Shown here: in pieces, positions 43,906 through 54,600 of the stretch | Numbering within the stretch: the first letter of the stretch is position 1 | Layout of the letters: every line of letters starts with the position of its first letter | Assembly (NCBI GenBank): GCA_036785325.1 | Contig: JAXIVH010000010.1 | Span: forward strand, 8,085,907-8,149,906 | Source: Urophycis tenuis | Lineage: Eukaryota; Chordata; Actinopteri; Gadiformes; Phycidae | Length of the DNA stretch: 64,000 bases | Direction of reading: 5' to 3' | Notes under the pieces: model-generated | What the model was told of the DNA's origin: nothing | The model's database searches: none | Seen by the model: only the letters and a program-made list of their open reading frames with translations | Translations under genes and position numbers: made by a program

Positions 43906-44067
43906 TGTAGCGAGAGCAGATGGGTACCTGTTGTATAGGGAACATATTAGGGGACGGAGATACAGGAAGTAAACAAGTTGAGTTGATAGTTAATAAAGTG
44001 AACTACGGACTACTAGTTGGCTTCTGTCTGGATCTATATACATATGACATGAACGGTACATGTTACA
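43906..44067 (+). repeat. 5' LTR of the intact gypsy element
   Basis: The LTR starts TGTAGCGAGAG and ends ACATGTTACA. It is one of a near-identical 162-bp pair. Confidence 0.95.
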
Positions 44068-44081
44068 TGGTGTCAGAAGCG
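44068..44081 (+). other. Primer-binding site
   Basis: tggtgtcagaagcg lies directly after the 5' LTR and begins with TGG, complementary to a tRNA CCA end, as usual for gypsy elements. Confidence 0.8.
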
Positions 44082-44281
44082 TGCTGAATCTCGCCTCAGA
44101 CGGTCGCTTGGAAGGAATTGCCCGTCAAGTTGCGGTAAATAATTAATTAGAGCGCGTAAATCGCGGTAGGTTCAAAAACTAGGCTGACGCTGGCCAGCAG
44201 TTAGAAACTGTGCAGCAAGCTAGTTAGACAGACAACGCAGAGAGGCCAACTCAAAAAAAAAAAAAAAAAAAAAAAAAGAGG

Positions 44282-47200
44282 ATGGATTCCCTTTTCTCCA
44301 TAAGCCCACCAGAAAACTTTGACTTTTCGGACTTTGCTAACTGGCCCAATTGGATTCGTCGGTTTGAAAGGTTCCGAGTTGCAGCTGGACTGGACAAGAA
44401 AGATGGAGAATATCAGGTGAATTCATTAATTTATGCAATGGGCCATAAAGCAGATGACATTCTGTCCACGCTAGGCTTAAGTGCTGAAGATGCAAAGAAA
44501 TACAGAGAAGTGAAGGAAGCCTTTGATAAATACTTTATTAGCAAATATAATGTTATCTATGAGAGGGCTCGTTTCAATAAGAGAAGCCAAGAGTCAGGGG
44601 AATCTGCTGAAGCCTTCATCTCTGCAGTTTATAAGTTATCTGAGCACTGTCAATATGGCCCGCTGCAAGATGAAATGATCAGAGACAGACTAGTGGTAGG
44701 AATAAGGCATCACAACCTGTCTGAAAAGCTGCAAATGGACAGTGAATTAACACTGGAAAAGGCTGTTACTAAAATTAGGCAACATGAAGAAATTAAAAAA
44801 CAGCAACCAACAGTGAGAGAAACTAGACCTACAGAACAGAGAGAGGCCAATGTGGACTTCCTGAAATTCAAGAAAAAGTCAAACAGGGAGTACCAGACAG
44901 GGAAGACGTCCTACGGAAAGGGACAAAAGGATTTCCAGAAAGGACAGAAAAACTGTGGACGATGTGGAAAAGGACCACCACACTCTCTAAATAACTGTGC
45001 TGCAAGGGATGCTGAATGCCGAAAGTGTCAGAAGAGAGGACATTTCGCAGCTGTTTGTAAATCAGGTAGAGTAGGGGCAGTTTTCAATGCAGAAGAAGAG
45101 GATACTCTTTTCCTGGGAGCAGTGTCCACAGGAAAGAAACCTGAACCATGGAAAAAAACGCTAAAAGTGAATGGTCAAAACATTACCTTCAAGCTGGATA
45201 CAGGGGCGGACGCAACGGTCATCCCAGGTAATGCCTATTCAAATAAATGGCACGGCCCACTCACCACAGCATCCATACCATTGTGTGGACCCAGCAATGA
45301 ACCTCTAAAGGTGATAGGTCAGTTTCATGGTGTCATGAAATATAAAGAGAGAACAACAACACAACCAGTGTATGTAGTACAAAAGCTAGCTACTCCTCTA
45401 CTGGGTCTGCCAGCAATCTCAGATCTAAAATTACTGCATTTAGTCGACAGTGTATTAGAGCTAGAGGCTGACATGAAGGAACAATACCCCAAGGTCTTCA
45501 CAGGACTGGGCTGCCTAACAGGGGAGTACAGAATCAAGTTGAAGCAAGACGTCAAGCCCTTCGCATTATCACTGCCACGACGTGTACCTCTACCGCTACA
45601 TGATAAGGTAAAAGAGGAGCTCCAAAGAATGGAGAAAATGGGGGTGATTGTGCCCATTGAAGAGCCTACAGATTGGTGTGCAGGCATGGTGGTGGCTCCA
45701 AAGCCCAAGGGAAAAATCAGAATCTGCTCTGATATGACCCATCTGAATGAGTATGTCTGCAGAGAAAGACACATCTTGCCGGCCGTCGACGAAACCCTGG
45801 CCAAGCTTGCAGGTGCAACCGTCTTTACTAAGCTGGATGCTACGGCCGGATTCTGGCAGGTACCCCTACATCAAAAATCAGTCCCGCTGACCACATTTAT
45901 CACCCCGTTCGGGCGATACTGCTACAAGAGACTCCCATTCGGGATTTCATCCGCACCTGAGCATTTTCAAAAGAGGCTCACACAGATGCTGACAGGGCTA
46001 GAAGGGACTGTATGCCATGCTGATGACATTCTCGTGTTTGGAACAACACGTGAACAACATGACCACAGGCTGCACAGAGTGTTAGGGCGGCTCCAGGAAG
46101 AGGGCCTGACGCTCAATAACGACAAATGTCAGTTTGCGGTCAACAAGGTCATGTTCCTGGGCCACATCGTCAGTGCAGGAGGCATTGAAGCAGATCCAGG
46201 AAAAATTAAGGCAATCACAGAGATGCCCACGTCCAAAGACGCTGCAGACGTGAAAAGGTTTGTTGGCATGGTCAACTACGTGGGGAAATTCTCTCCACGG
46301 ATATCAGAGCTCACACAACCGCTAAGAGAACTGCTCAAAACCGACACAGACTGGGTGTGGGGGAGTGTGCAGCAGAGAGCGTTTGACGAGCTGCGTAAGG
46401 AACTGAGCTCACCAACAGTACTGGCACAGTACTGCCTACACAGAGAGACAATAGTAGCAGCAGATGCTTCGTCCTTTGGGCTGGGTGGAGTATTGTCTCA
46501 GAAGCAGCTGTCGGGAGAATGGAGGCCAGTTGCCTTCATATCACGCAGCATGACGAACACGGAGCGTAGATACGCCCAGATAGAGAAGGAAGCGCTTGCA
46601 CTGACCTGGGCGTGTGAACGGTTTCAGTGTTACCTGATAGGGATGGACTTTTTGATACAAACTGACCACAAACCTCTCATTTCACTGCTAGGCAGTAGAG
46701 CACTAGACGACTTGCCACCTCGCATTCTGAGGTTCAGGCTGCGGCTGCTTCGCTTCACGTACAAAATTGAACATGTGCCGGGGAAGAAATTGATCACAGC
46801 GGATGCACTGTCCAGGGCACCGATTCAAGCCCCGCCTACACCAGAGGACGAGCAGCTGGAAGAGGATGTGTGTGTCTCCATCAACCTAATAATGGAGCAC
46901 TTCCCAGCGTCAGAGCAGAGGTTGGTGCAGATCAGGACGGCACAAGATGCAGATGATGTCTGCAAAAGGCTGAAAGGCATGGTGCAAACAGGTTGGCCTC
47001 ATAGCAGAAAAGCTCTTCCACCACAACTGCAGCTGTACTGGCAGTATCAACAGGACCTGCTCGTTGTAGACGGACTACTGATGAAAGGCGAAAGACTCGT
47101 CATCCCAGTCACAATGCAAGAGGACATGCTTAACAAAATACATGAAGGTCACCAAGGCATGACAAAGTGTGTTGCCAGAGCGCAGCAGTCAATGTGGTGG

Positions 47201-48076
47201 CCAGGTCTGACCAAACAGATCAAACAGAGAGTGGAAAACTGTACAACCTGTGCACGAGAGGCTCACAACGCGCCAGAGCCACTGCTGACCACTACGTTGC
47301 CAGAAAGGCCATGGCAGCGTGTGGCAGTGGATCTTTTCCAGTGGGACAATGCCATGTACCTTGTGGTTATTGACTACTATTCGCACTACATAGAAGTGGC
47401 TAACCTGACCTCCACCACCACAGCCCATGTGACAGGAAAGCTGAAGTCTATTTTTGCCCGTCATGGGGTCCCGGAGACTGTCATCTCGGACAATGGCCCC
47501 CAGTTCTCTGCAGCGGAGTTTGCAGCCTTCGCCAGGGACTATGACTTCAAGCACACAACCAGCAGCCCCCGCTACCCTCAAAGTAACGGAGAGGCTGAGA
47601 GGGCAGTGAGGACGGTGAAATCTCTCCTGAAAAAGGGGGAAGATCCACACAAGGCTCTCATGGCCTACAGGGCCACTCCCTTGACACACGGCTCATCCCC
47701 TGCACAGCTGCTGATGGGCCGCAACATCAGGACACCCCTGCCGGTCAGTCAAGAGAAACTACAACCTGGATGGCCTGACCTCCAGTATTTCAGAAAGAAG
47801 GACCAGGATGTAAAAGAACAACAGGCCTCCTGGTTCAACAAACGACACAACACAAAGACAAGACAAGAGCTCAGACCAGGACAAAAGGTCTGGGTGAAGA
47901 ACACAAAAGAAACAGGGACTGTCAGTGGTTCAGCTCAGACACCTAGGTCTTACAACATAGACCTGCCCTCAGGAACTCTCAGGCGGAACAGATCTCACAT
48001 CCGGGTCATTCCAGAGACTACCAGAGAGACTAGATTGGGCCGGACCATAAGACCGCCAATCAGGCTGAATTTGTAG
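44282..48076 (+). CDS. Ty3/gypsy Gag-Pol polyprotein, uninterrupted
   Basis: A 1264-residue single ORF. Gag: WIRRFERFRVAAGLDKK and AFDKYFISKYN (about 25-100), then two Cys/His knuckles (CGRCGKGPPHSLNNC and CRKCQKRGHFAAVC, about 235-265). Protease: FKLDTGADATVIPG (about 305). RT: about 430-620, with FTKLDATAGFWQVPL and CHADDILVFG, where Ala-Asp-Asp replaces the more usual V/L/M-DD. RNase H: IVAADASSFGLGGVLSQ and QTDHKPL. Integrase: an H...H...C-x2-C finger ending CTTCAR, then VDLFQWD and VISDNGPQFSA, then NGEAERAVRTVKSLLK with the catalytic Glu. The C-terminal end is short, with no chromodomain or env seen. Gag and Pol share one frame. Start: first ATG after a 25-A tract. The nature of HADD should be compared with its relatives. 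Confidence 0.95.
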   Translation: MDSLFSISPPENFDFSDFANWPNWIRRFERFRVAAGLDKKDGEYQVNSLIYAMGHKADDILSTLGLSAEDAKKYREVKEAFDKYFISKYNVIYERARFNKRSQESGESAEAFISAVYKLSEHCQYGPLQDEMIRDRLVVGIRHHNLSEKLQMDSELTLEKAVTKIRQHEEIKKQQPTVRETRPTEQREANVDFLKFKKKSNREYQTGKTSYGKGQKDFQKGQKNCGRCGKGPPHSLNNCAARDAECRKCQKRGHFAAVCKSGRVGAVFNAEEEDTLFLGAVSTGKKPEPWKKTLKVNGQNITFKLDTGADATVIPGNAYSNKWHGPLTTASIPLCGPSNEPLKVIGQFHGVMKYKERTTTQPVYVVQKLATPLLGLPAISDLKLLHLVDSVLELEADMKEQYPKVFTGLGCLTGEYRIKLKQDVKPFALSLPRRVPLPLHDKVKEELQRMEKMGVIVPIEEPTDWCAGMVVAPKPKGKIRICSDMTHLNEYVCRERHILPAVDETLAKLAGATVFTKLDATAGFWQVPLHQKSVPLTTFITPFGRYCYKRLPFGISSAPEHFQKRLTQMLTGLEGTVCHADDILVFGTTREQHDHRLHRVLGRLQEEGLTLNNDKCQFAVNKVMFLGHIVSAGGIEADPGKIKAITEMPTSKDAADVKRFVGMVNYVGKFSPRISELTQPLRELLKTDTDWVWGSVQQRAFDELRKELSSPTVLAQYCLHRETIVAADASSFGLGGVLSQKQLSGEWRPVAFISRSMTNTERRYAQIEKEALALTWACERFQCYLIGMDFLIQTDHKPLISLLGSRALDDLPPRILRFRLRLLRFTYKIEHVPGKKLITADALSRAPIQAPPTPEDEQLEEDVCVSINLIMEHFPASEQRLVQIRTAQDADDVCKRLKGMVQTGWPHSRKALPPQLQLYWQYQQDLLVVDGLLMKGERLVIPVTMQEDMLNKIHEGHQGMTKCVARAQQSMWWPGLTKQIKQRVENCTTCAREAHNAPEPLLTTTLPERPWQRVAVDLFQWDNAMYLVVIDYYSHYIEVANLTSTTTAHVTGKLKSIFARHGVPETVISDNGPQFSAAEFAAFARDYDFKHTTSSPRYPQSNGEAERAVRTVKSLLKKGEDPHKALMAYRATPLTHGSSPAQLLMGRNIRTPLPVSQEKLQPGWPDLQYFRKKDQDVKEQQASWFNKRHNTKTRQELRPGQKVWVKNTKETGTVSGSAQTPRSYNIDLPSGTLRRNRSHIRVIPETTRETRLGRTIRPPIRLNL

Positions 48077-48420
48077 ACTAGCTAGAAAGCTGTGGTTTAG
48101 TTCACAGGGCAGAATAAACCCTGCACAGCTTGGGGACCAGGGTAGTCCACCCCGACCCCTAGAGAAGAAAGAGTTATGTTTTGAAAAAAAAAAAAAGAAA
48201 GAATTTCTTAATGGAAAATTATTATGTGTTCTACTGTATGTTTAATGTTTACAGGAGATGTTATGCACTACTGAAGAAAAAAAAAAACAGGAAAGGAAAA
48301 GTAATGCTGGGGACTTGAATGTTTAATGGTTTAATATGTCAATATGTTATACTGGTCAAGTTTATTTACAGGTACAGTAAAAACAAAAGAAGTTCTTTTA
48401 AGAATCGGACAAGTAACTAA

Positions 48421-48430
48421 AGGGGGGAGA
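48421..48430 (+). other. Polypurine tract
   Basis: aggggggaga lies directly before the 3' LTR, the plus-strand primer site. Confidence 0.85.
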
Positions 48431-48592
48431 TGTAGCGAGAGCAGATGGGTACCTGTTGTATAGGGAACATATTAGGGGACGGAGATACAGGAAGTAAACA
48501 AGTTGAGTTGATAGTTAATAAAGTGAACTACGGACTACTAGTTGGCTTCTGTTTGGATCTATATACATATGACATGAACGGTACATGTTACA
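48431..48592 (+). repeat. 3' LTR of the intact gypsy element
   Basis: Same sequence as 43906-44067 apart from one C/T difference. It is followed by the target duplication aaaac. Confidence 0.95.
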
Positions 48593-48771
48593 AAAACCAT
48601 TTGAGGGACACTAGAGGCACTTCTGTTTTCCCCTTTTGTCATAAATTAGATCATATCTATGACTGTGAACTTAGGTGTATTGTTACTGTAAATGTGAACA
48701 CGCACAATAATGTGAGAAAATAAAGGCACTTCAAATAGGACAGTAAGGAATCAACACAAACATTTTCTTAC

Positions 48772-48881
48772 CTTCAGGATATGAAGAAGTGCCTCACAGC
48801 TATTCCCAAGCTTCTTTGGTGGTGAAGTTGGTGAGGGGAAGAGGGATGGGAGTGCATTTAAGAGGGCGAGTGTGAAATCCA
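48772..48881 (-). CDS. SAMD3-like gene, penultimate exon
   Basis: Acceptor tattctttag and donor gtaagaaa bound an exon encoding VDFTLALLNALPSLFPSPTS and PPKKLGNSCEALLHILK, a pattern typical of the family's conserved region just before SGEDHTLYL. The open frame and matching phase with 43536 support it as an exon of the same gene. Confidence 0.6.
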
Positions 48882-49030
48882 CTAAAGAATATAAAGATGA
48901 ACAGAATGGTCTGAATGTCAATACATATACCTACTGTATGGAACAGCAACTTACCACTGCGGACATCCAAAGGGAACACAGATGGATATACAGTACTTCA
49001 AGTTCAGGTAGTAAAAACAAACCAACATAC

Positions 49031-49161
49031 ATTTCGAACATCTTTGAAGCATGGATATGCCCCAAAGATTTTTGCAGGTCGGTCTTCTTCCCTTGTAACA
49101 TCTGCATTAATGAAAGCCCGTCTGCCCTCAAACTCAAGGTCCAAAATTTGAGCAACATCAT
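49031..49161 (-). CDS. SAMD3-like gene, internal exon abutting a copia LTR
   Basis: NDVAQILDLEFEGRRAFINA and DVTREEDRPAKIFGAYPCFK precede a gtatgt donor. The LDLEFEGRRAF and AYPCFK blocks are strongly conserved in this family. The left copia LTR ends exactly where the exon begins. The frame is open into the LTR (FKSPPQGTPFY), so the true 5' border of the exon is uncertain. A further exon-like piece may lie at about 48951-49004, but it shows no clear domain. Confidence 0.6.
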
Positions 49162-49362
49162 TGTAGAACGGAGTGCCTTGCGGTGGAGATTTAAAACTCT
49201 CAGAGAACATTTCTTTAGCCTTCTCTAGGCATATTGTATTTAATCAGTCGGGAGATCTCGGTGTGCTGCCGCTCTGCTCATCACAACATCAAACAACAGA
49301 ACAACATTGCCCTCTGCAGGACACAATGAGCAAGGGCGCACATAATGTTATCACATTTAACA
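49162..49362 (-). repeat. Copia 3' LTR
   Basis: On the plus strand it reads TGTAGAACGG...TTAACA, 201 bp. It is nearly identical to 57944-58206 except for an insertion there. The adjacent cccccactcgacctt is a polypurine tract on the minus strand. Confidence 0.85.
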
Positions 49363-49434
49363 CCCCCACTCGACCTTAGCTTGGTCTTCAATACAAAAGT
49401 AAACAAAAACACATTTGCATATTCTTCTTGCAGT

Positions 49435-50883
49435 TTAAGTGCCAAACAAATACTGTGCAAACTTCTGGAGTTTTAACTTTGTGGCTGGTTTTGTCATTAA
49501 GCCTACAACCATGTTATCAGTGGAACAACACTCCAAACAGATCCTCCCACTTTTCACAATTTCACGAATGAAATGATATTTTATATCAATATTTTTGCAC
49601 CTTTGCCGGTTAACTGGATTCCTAGCTAGTGCAATAGCTCCTTGGTTGTCATCAAACACCTTGGTTTGAGCATACTGATATGTATCAATCTCCTTGAGAA
49701 GTTGTTCTAAGTACATACACTCCTGTATGGCTGTGGCTAAGGCCATATATTCTGCCTCGCAGGTAGATAGTGCTACTGTTGGTTGTTTTCTGCTCTTCCA
49801 TGACACAGTAACCTGTGATGCTCCGTCGGTCTGTGACCTCCGCTGCCCAGTCAGCATCACTATGGACTATTAGGCCTAGTGCGTCTGTGTCATCCCTTTT
49901 GAAACACAATCCACGGTTTGTTGTACCCTTTAGGTACCTGAACACGTGCTTTACAGTGTTCCAGATCTCTTCACTTGGTTCCGAGAAATGCTGGGAAAGT
50001 TTGCTGACCACGAAACTTAAGTCTGGTCGAGTGCATGTGGCTAAATAGATCAAACTTCCCACTGCCTCTCTATACAGCCTTGGCTCTTCTAATTTCTTGG
50101 CATCAGCCGTGTATTCAAGTTTAGACTCGCATGGGGTCTCTCGAGGCTTACAATCTTGCATACCAAACCTAGAGAGGATTTTATTGATATACCTCTCTTG
50201 TGTCATTGTGACTTGGCCATCTGACTGTTTAAAATCTATCCCCAGAAAATTGTTCAGTTTCCCCAGGTCTTTCATTTTAAACCTCTCAGTAAGCATCATT
50301 TTGACACTTTTCACAACCTCTTCAGTGTTTGCAGCAATAATCAGATCATCCACCCATACGATCAGAATCACTTTTTCATTTTGTTTCTCCCTTGTGTACT
50401 GACAGTTGTCAGCAGGATTTTGTAGAAGATTTTTGAAACCATTGTCAATGATGTAGCATAGTATTCCAGTTCCTGCCTGACTGCTTAAGACCGTACAGTG
50501 ACTTCTGTAATTTGCATACCAACTTTTCTCCTGATTTTGACTTTAACTCATAACCTTTAGGCTGTTCCAAATAGACCTCACAATCGATAGGTGCATGCAG
50601 TTTTCACATCCATTTGATGTAAAACTAAATCTTCCTGCACTGCTTTTTGCATGACAACTCGAATAGTGGTCATGTCAGCTGTAGGTGAAAATGTTTCCTC
50701 ATAGTCAATGCCCTGTTTTTGGCTGTAGCCTTTTGCAAAAAATCTGGCCTTATACTTGTCAGACCCATAAGTATCACTTTTGAGAGTATACACCCACCTA
50801 GCCCCCACTGCCTTTTTGCCTGGTGGCAACTGAGTGATTTTGAATGTGTTATTTTCCTCAAGTGACTGAATTTCATCATCCAT
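49435..50883 (-). pseudogene. Copia reverse transcriptase and RNase H
   Basis: RT part one (50578-50883): MDDEIQSLEENNTFKI, GARWVYTLKSDTYGS, KARFFAKGYSQKQG, IDYEETFSPTA and HQMDVKTA. Part two (49860-50371): ILIVWVDDLIIAANT with the catalytic DD, LNNFLGIDF, ATCTRPDLSFVVSKL. RNase H (49435-49860): SWKSRKQPTVALSTCEAEYM and NPVNRQRCKNIDIKYHFIRE, ending FAQYLFGT. At least three frame breaks (near 50575, 50460-50375 and 49860) show decay. Confidence 0.85.
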
Positions 50884-50944
50884 TGCCTTTATCCATTGCT
50901 GTGAGTTGGTAGACCTTATAGCATCCTGGTAATTTTGTGGTATG

Positions 50945-51926
50945 TCACAAACAGTAATCTACACACGTTACCAGTTTGTCTACTGTATCCTCAGTTTCAT
51001 AATCTTGCAAGCGCACTGGCTTTCTCCTAGTTCTAGTTGGATTCTTCCTAGTTACACACTCAGTGCTTTGCTGTTCTCCTTCAACCTCAGAGACGTCACC
51101 TTGAACACTTTGACTTGATGCATTTCCCATTTTGTCATCATCATTTTCCGCAATGTCAAGTGCCTCGGGGTATACCTCTCTGTCATGACATTCAATGTGT
51201 GACCTGTGTGTCTGCGTTTCTTTTTCATTAGCTGTCTTGTTTGTGTTTGTGAATTTCACCAGCCTGTGCTTTTGGACCTTTTCTGTGTCTGCATAGTACA
51301 CAAGATAAGCCGGGCTATTCTTATCATACCCAATGAAAAGACCCTGCATTCATCTGGAATCCAACTTCCCTTTCTCTTGTGTGTTGTAGGCAAAACACAT
51401 AGACCCGAATTTTTTAAGTTTTGACATGTTCGGTTTCTTACCTGTTAACATCTCGTACGGTGTTTTCTTTGTGCGTTTACTGTAACACCGGTTCCTTACA
51501 TAGGCTGCTGTCTGTACAGCATAATTCCACAGCTTGTCTGGTAATTTGCTATCTAACAGCATACATCTGCCCATCTCATAGAGTGTTCGCCGGCCCCTCT
51601 CGGCTGTGCCGTTTTGGTGAGGCGAATACGGTGCGGATGTCTCGTGCCTGATCCCATTTTTGATTAACAGTGCTTTGAATTCCCTGTTAGTATACTCTTT
51701 TCCATTATCCGACCGTAGACATTTAATTTTCCCATAAGGTGCTGAGTCTTCCAAGAACCTCTCTGTGGCATGTGTTGCATCACTTTTGGATTTCAGGAAG
51801 TACACTGTTATAGCACCTGAGTAGTCGTCAGTAAAAGACATAGCATATTTGTGACCCTCTATGCTTGGGGTTCTCATAGGACCCGCTAAATCAGTGTGAA
51901 CCAGCTGTAAAGGTTCTGTAGCCTTA
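50945..51926 (-). pseudogene. Copia integrase core and C-terminal region
   Basis: The integrase core (51350-51877) has FTDDYSGAITVYFLK, CLRSDNGKEYTNREF with a catalytic Asp, and YSPHQNGTAERGRRTLYEMG with the catalytic Glu, then TGKKPNMSKLKKFGSMCF. After a stop and frame change the C-terminal linker follows (50945-51349), MQGLFIGYDKNSPAYLVYY. The upstream block LQLVHTDLAGP (to about 51923) starts right at the THAP-transposon insertion. The HHCC finger lies beyond that insertion at 56298-56479. Confidence 0.85.
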
Positions 51927-52143
51927 AAGAGCGGCTTGCAGGTTAGACACTCCAGTGGATCAATATGTAGGAAAATAATTTAGGCAATAGATTTTCACAA
52001 TAATATACTCATATATACACTACATTGACTTCTGGAGTCATTTTTGTGAATTAATTTTACTTCCGCAACTAAAAAAGCCAAACCGGACGTGACATAGAAA
52101 AAGGGAGTCCGGTCTAGTAGTCCGGTCAGACTGTACACAAGAA

Positions 52144-52346
52144 ATGGATGGATCTCAAGCCAGTTTTGACACTGAAGAGGTTGTAAATGTTTATTCACAG
52201 GCATATGGTGGACCACAGCCTTATAATTATGAGCCTGCTAGGCGTCCAAGAGACCAGGAACAGACCAGGGTTAGAAGGAATAACGGTCAGAGGAGAGAAA
52301 TTGAGTTATGTTGTGAGGAGAATCGGTCGAGAACTGGGCAGGTGTC
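52144..52346 (+). pseudogene. P2RX7-like gene, first exon only
   Basis: ATG at 52144 gives MDGSQASFDTEEVVNVYSQA and a GGPQPYNYEPARRP motif, similar to the QPYQFEPE motif that opens the P2RX7-like gene in Kolobok 1. A gtgagt donor lies at 52347. The position, about 220 bp inside the left terminus and facing the transposase, also matches. The Cys-rich second and third exons are not found before the deletion point. Confidence 0.5.
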
Positions 52347-53914
52347 GTGAGTAACCGGCGTTGGCTAACGATGTCCGCTACGTTCACATCACAGCATTGT
52401 AAAGTTTGCTGTCGTGTATCAGGCTGTAAGAAAAGTAGTATTAACACAGGCATGAGTAATTATACTTACCCAGAACAGAAACCAGCGTGCACGTATCAGT
52501 CATATCTCGACTCGCACTGTGTAACGTTAATATAACTACAACTACGTTATACAACGCTCTACCGTTAACGATGGAGGGAGGGACGGAGGACCATATCCAA
52601 TTTTAAATAGAATAGTGAACAGTACAATTGTGTGAATTGTGTACAGCCGTTGATGGCGGAAGAAGGTGCTGCTGCTGATGCACTGAAGCCCAAACAGCTT
52701 CAGCATCCGAATAGTCTGGGTTGCCATGCAACCTGAAAAGTGGATGGCCCCACTTAGTAGCAGGTTGCAGGCAGGCATATTTCTATGCAGCATTGCCTGG
52801 TTCTGCCAAGAACGTGCATGCCCACACGTTGCACAGACCTAAGAGATGTATTAAAAATTACCATTACCAGTGAAAATTACCAGTACAACGGTTAACAGTC
52901 ACAAATAAAGTATACCAGTAGAACTCATAAAAATCCTCTTACCTGTTTTATTTTTACAAAAGTTCCCTCCTGTTGTTGCATGATTCCCTGGGTTTCCCCA
53001 CAACAGACAGGGCAAATGTTGAACAAGGACATCAGCTGGCGTTCGCACACGATGAACTTGTCAGGAGCACTGACAAAAGAAAAACACCTATTATTTCTGA
53101 CTATGACACAATGTGGTGATACACATTATGTAAAATCAAAAGAAGTCTAACCTGAGGTCAGGGTAAGATTCCTGCAGTGGCTCTTTTGACGGCTCCTCGT
53201 CAGATGCCTCACTCATGGTTTCCTCCTCTGGTCTCCATGACGTATCACCAGGTTGGTCCATGTTAACATCATCATCATCATCGCTGTGTACAGGACTGGT
53301 CAGTGGAGTTGATGTCCGTTTCTCAGATCTTTCTGTCTGAGTCCCCACACTGACCATTCTGGGCTGTACCTGGATAGCTAGGATAAAAAAGATAAAATGC
53401 CACTTTAATAGGTACACCTGTGTAATAAAATTCAATCCAATACAACAGCTCTGCCACAAAATCTACTTTTACAAAGCTTATAATGTTCAGTGTTTGTTGA
53501 CATTCAGTCTAAGATGTTAATGCAATCATATTTCATTACAGAGTTCATAGTTAGCATTGTACCAGCCTGCATCATACTGAGAGTAGTTTCTAATATTTTG
53601 CCCTCCTGCATTATGTAGCTAATTCTAGATATAAGAGTACAGATACACTACCTGATGAACGATGTGAAGGTCTGAGGTTACACTGTGAGCCAAAGTGAAG
53701 CACAGATGACATAGGACAGACAGCCTCCTGCTCTGGGTCTGAATGCACTGCAGCACTGGATGTAGATGCTTGTGCTCCTTCATCACTTGCAGTATCTCCC
53801 TAATAACAAACCAATATTACACAAAATGAACATTTATAGTTTTAAAATCATAAAATAGAGCAAGTAAAAATAGATGAAAACAAACATATTATAAAATAGA
53901 GTGCAGTATAAAAG

Positions 53915-54360
53915 CACATTGTTATAAGTTAAAAGCTAATTTAAAAAGGTGAGTCTTGAGCATGGTCTTGAAGGTTGGGAGGTGTGTGCAGATACGGATG
54001 GGTTTGGGGAGTGAATTCCAGATCTCCCAAGGTTTGGTGCTTGGTCCATGCAGGTGGAGAAAGGATGTTCCCTTCGGATGAGCGGAGGTCACGGGAGGGG
54101 GTGTGGTGGTGGAGCAGGTCTGTGAGGTAGGGGGGGGCAGGTTATTGAGTGCTTTGTGTGTGAGGAGGAGGATTTTGAACTCTATGCGGTGAGTGATGGG
54201 CAGCCAGTGCAGGTCACGGAGGACAGGGGTGATGTGGTCTCTGGAGCGGGTGCGGGTGAGCAGGCGTGCCGCTGAGTTCTGGATGTATTGAAGTTTATTG
54301 AGGAGTTTGGAAGGTGAACCAGGATGAGGTTGCAATAGTCAAGTCTGGATGTGATAAAAG
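53915..54360 (-). mobile_element. LINE 3' fragment (RT C-terminal domain)
   Basis: Minus-strand residues LLNKLQYIQNSAARLLTRTR, DLHWLPITHRIEFKILLLTH and KPWEIWNSLPKPIRICTHLP form the conserved C-terminus of a fish LINE, ending FKTMLKTHLFKLAFNL. 5' truncated. The clade (Rex1/RTE/CR1 group) is not resolved. It lies between exons 1 and 2 of the THAP transposase. Confidence 0.7.
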
Positions 54361-54468
54361 CATGGATGAGGGTTTCTGCAGTTTAAGAAGTAAAAACAAA
54401 GTCACCAAGCTGTAATTTGTAGGATTTCTGAAGTTAGCAAACTGATGTTATCACTTATGCCTTATCAT

Positions 54469-54600
54469 TAGTGGTGCAACGGATCATCATCATTGATCCG
54501 TGATCCGTCTTTTTTTTGCTGATCCGAAAAATGATCCGATCCGTGACTCTGATCCGCGAACCTATCCGAACCGTGAGGTTTTTGATCCGTTGCACCCCTA
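54469..54600. mobile_element. hAT MITE (GGTGCAACGGATCA termini)
   Basis: A 132-bp element with inverted termini TAGTGGTGCAACGGATCA and TAGGGGTGCAACGGATCA, flanked by cttatcat and cgtatcat (8 bp, one mismatch). The interior is made of gatccg repeats. Confidence 0.8.

Larger units (their letters stand above)
43906..48592 (+). mobile_element. Complete Ty3/gypsy retrotransposon, apparently young
   Basis: The 4687-bp element has two 162-bp LTRs (43906-44067 and 48431-48592) that differ visibly at only one base (tctgtctgg against tctgtttgg). It has an exact 5-bp target duplication, aaaac (43901-43905 and 48593-48597), a primer-binding site, a polypurine tract and one uninterrupted gag-pol ORF. Everything expected of an intact, possibly mobile copy is present. 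It lies in an intron of the SAMD3-like gene, opposite to it. Confidence 0.95.

Noticed and set aside
45325..45804. 159-codon minus-strand ORF
   Set aside because: Shadow of the intact gypsy pol.
51927..51962. Reading CLTCKPLFK as part of the copia integrase finger
   Set aside because: The inverted terminus AAGAGCGGCTTGCAGG begins at 51927 and the copia frame resumes exactly there, so these residues are transposon sequence.
52347..52640. Second and third P2RX7-like exons in THAP transposon 2
   Set aside because: I searched for a C-x-CG-x-C pattern after the gtgagt donor and found none before the transposase exons.
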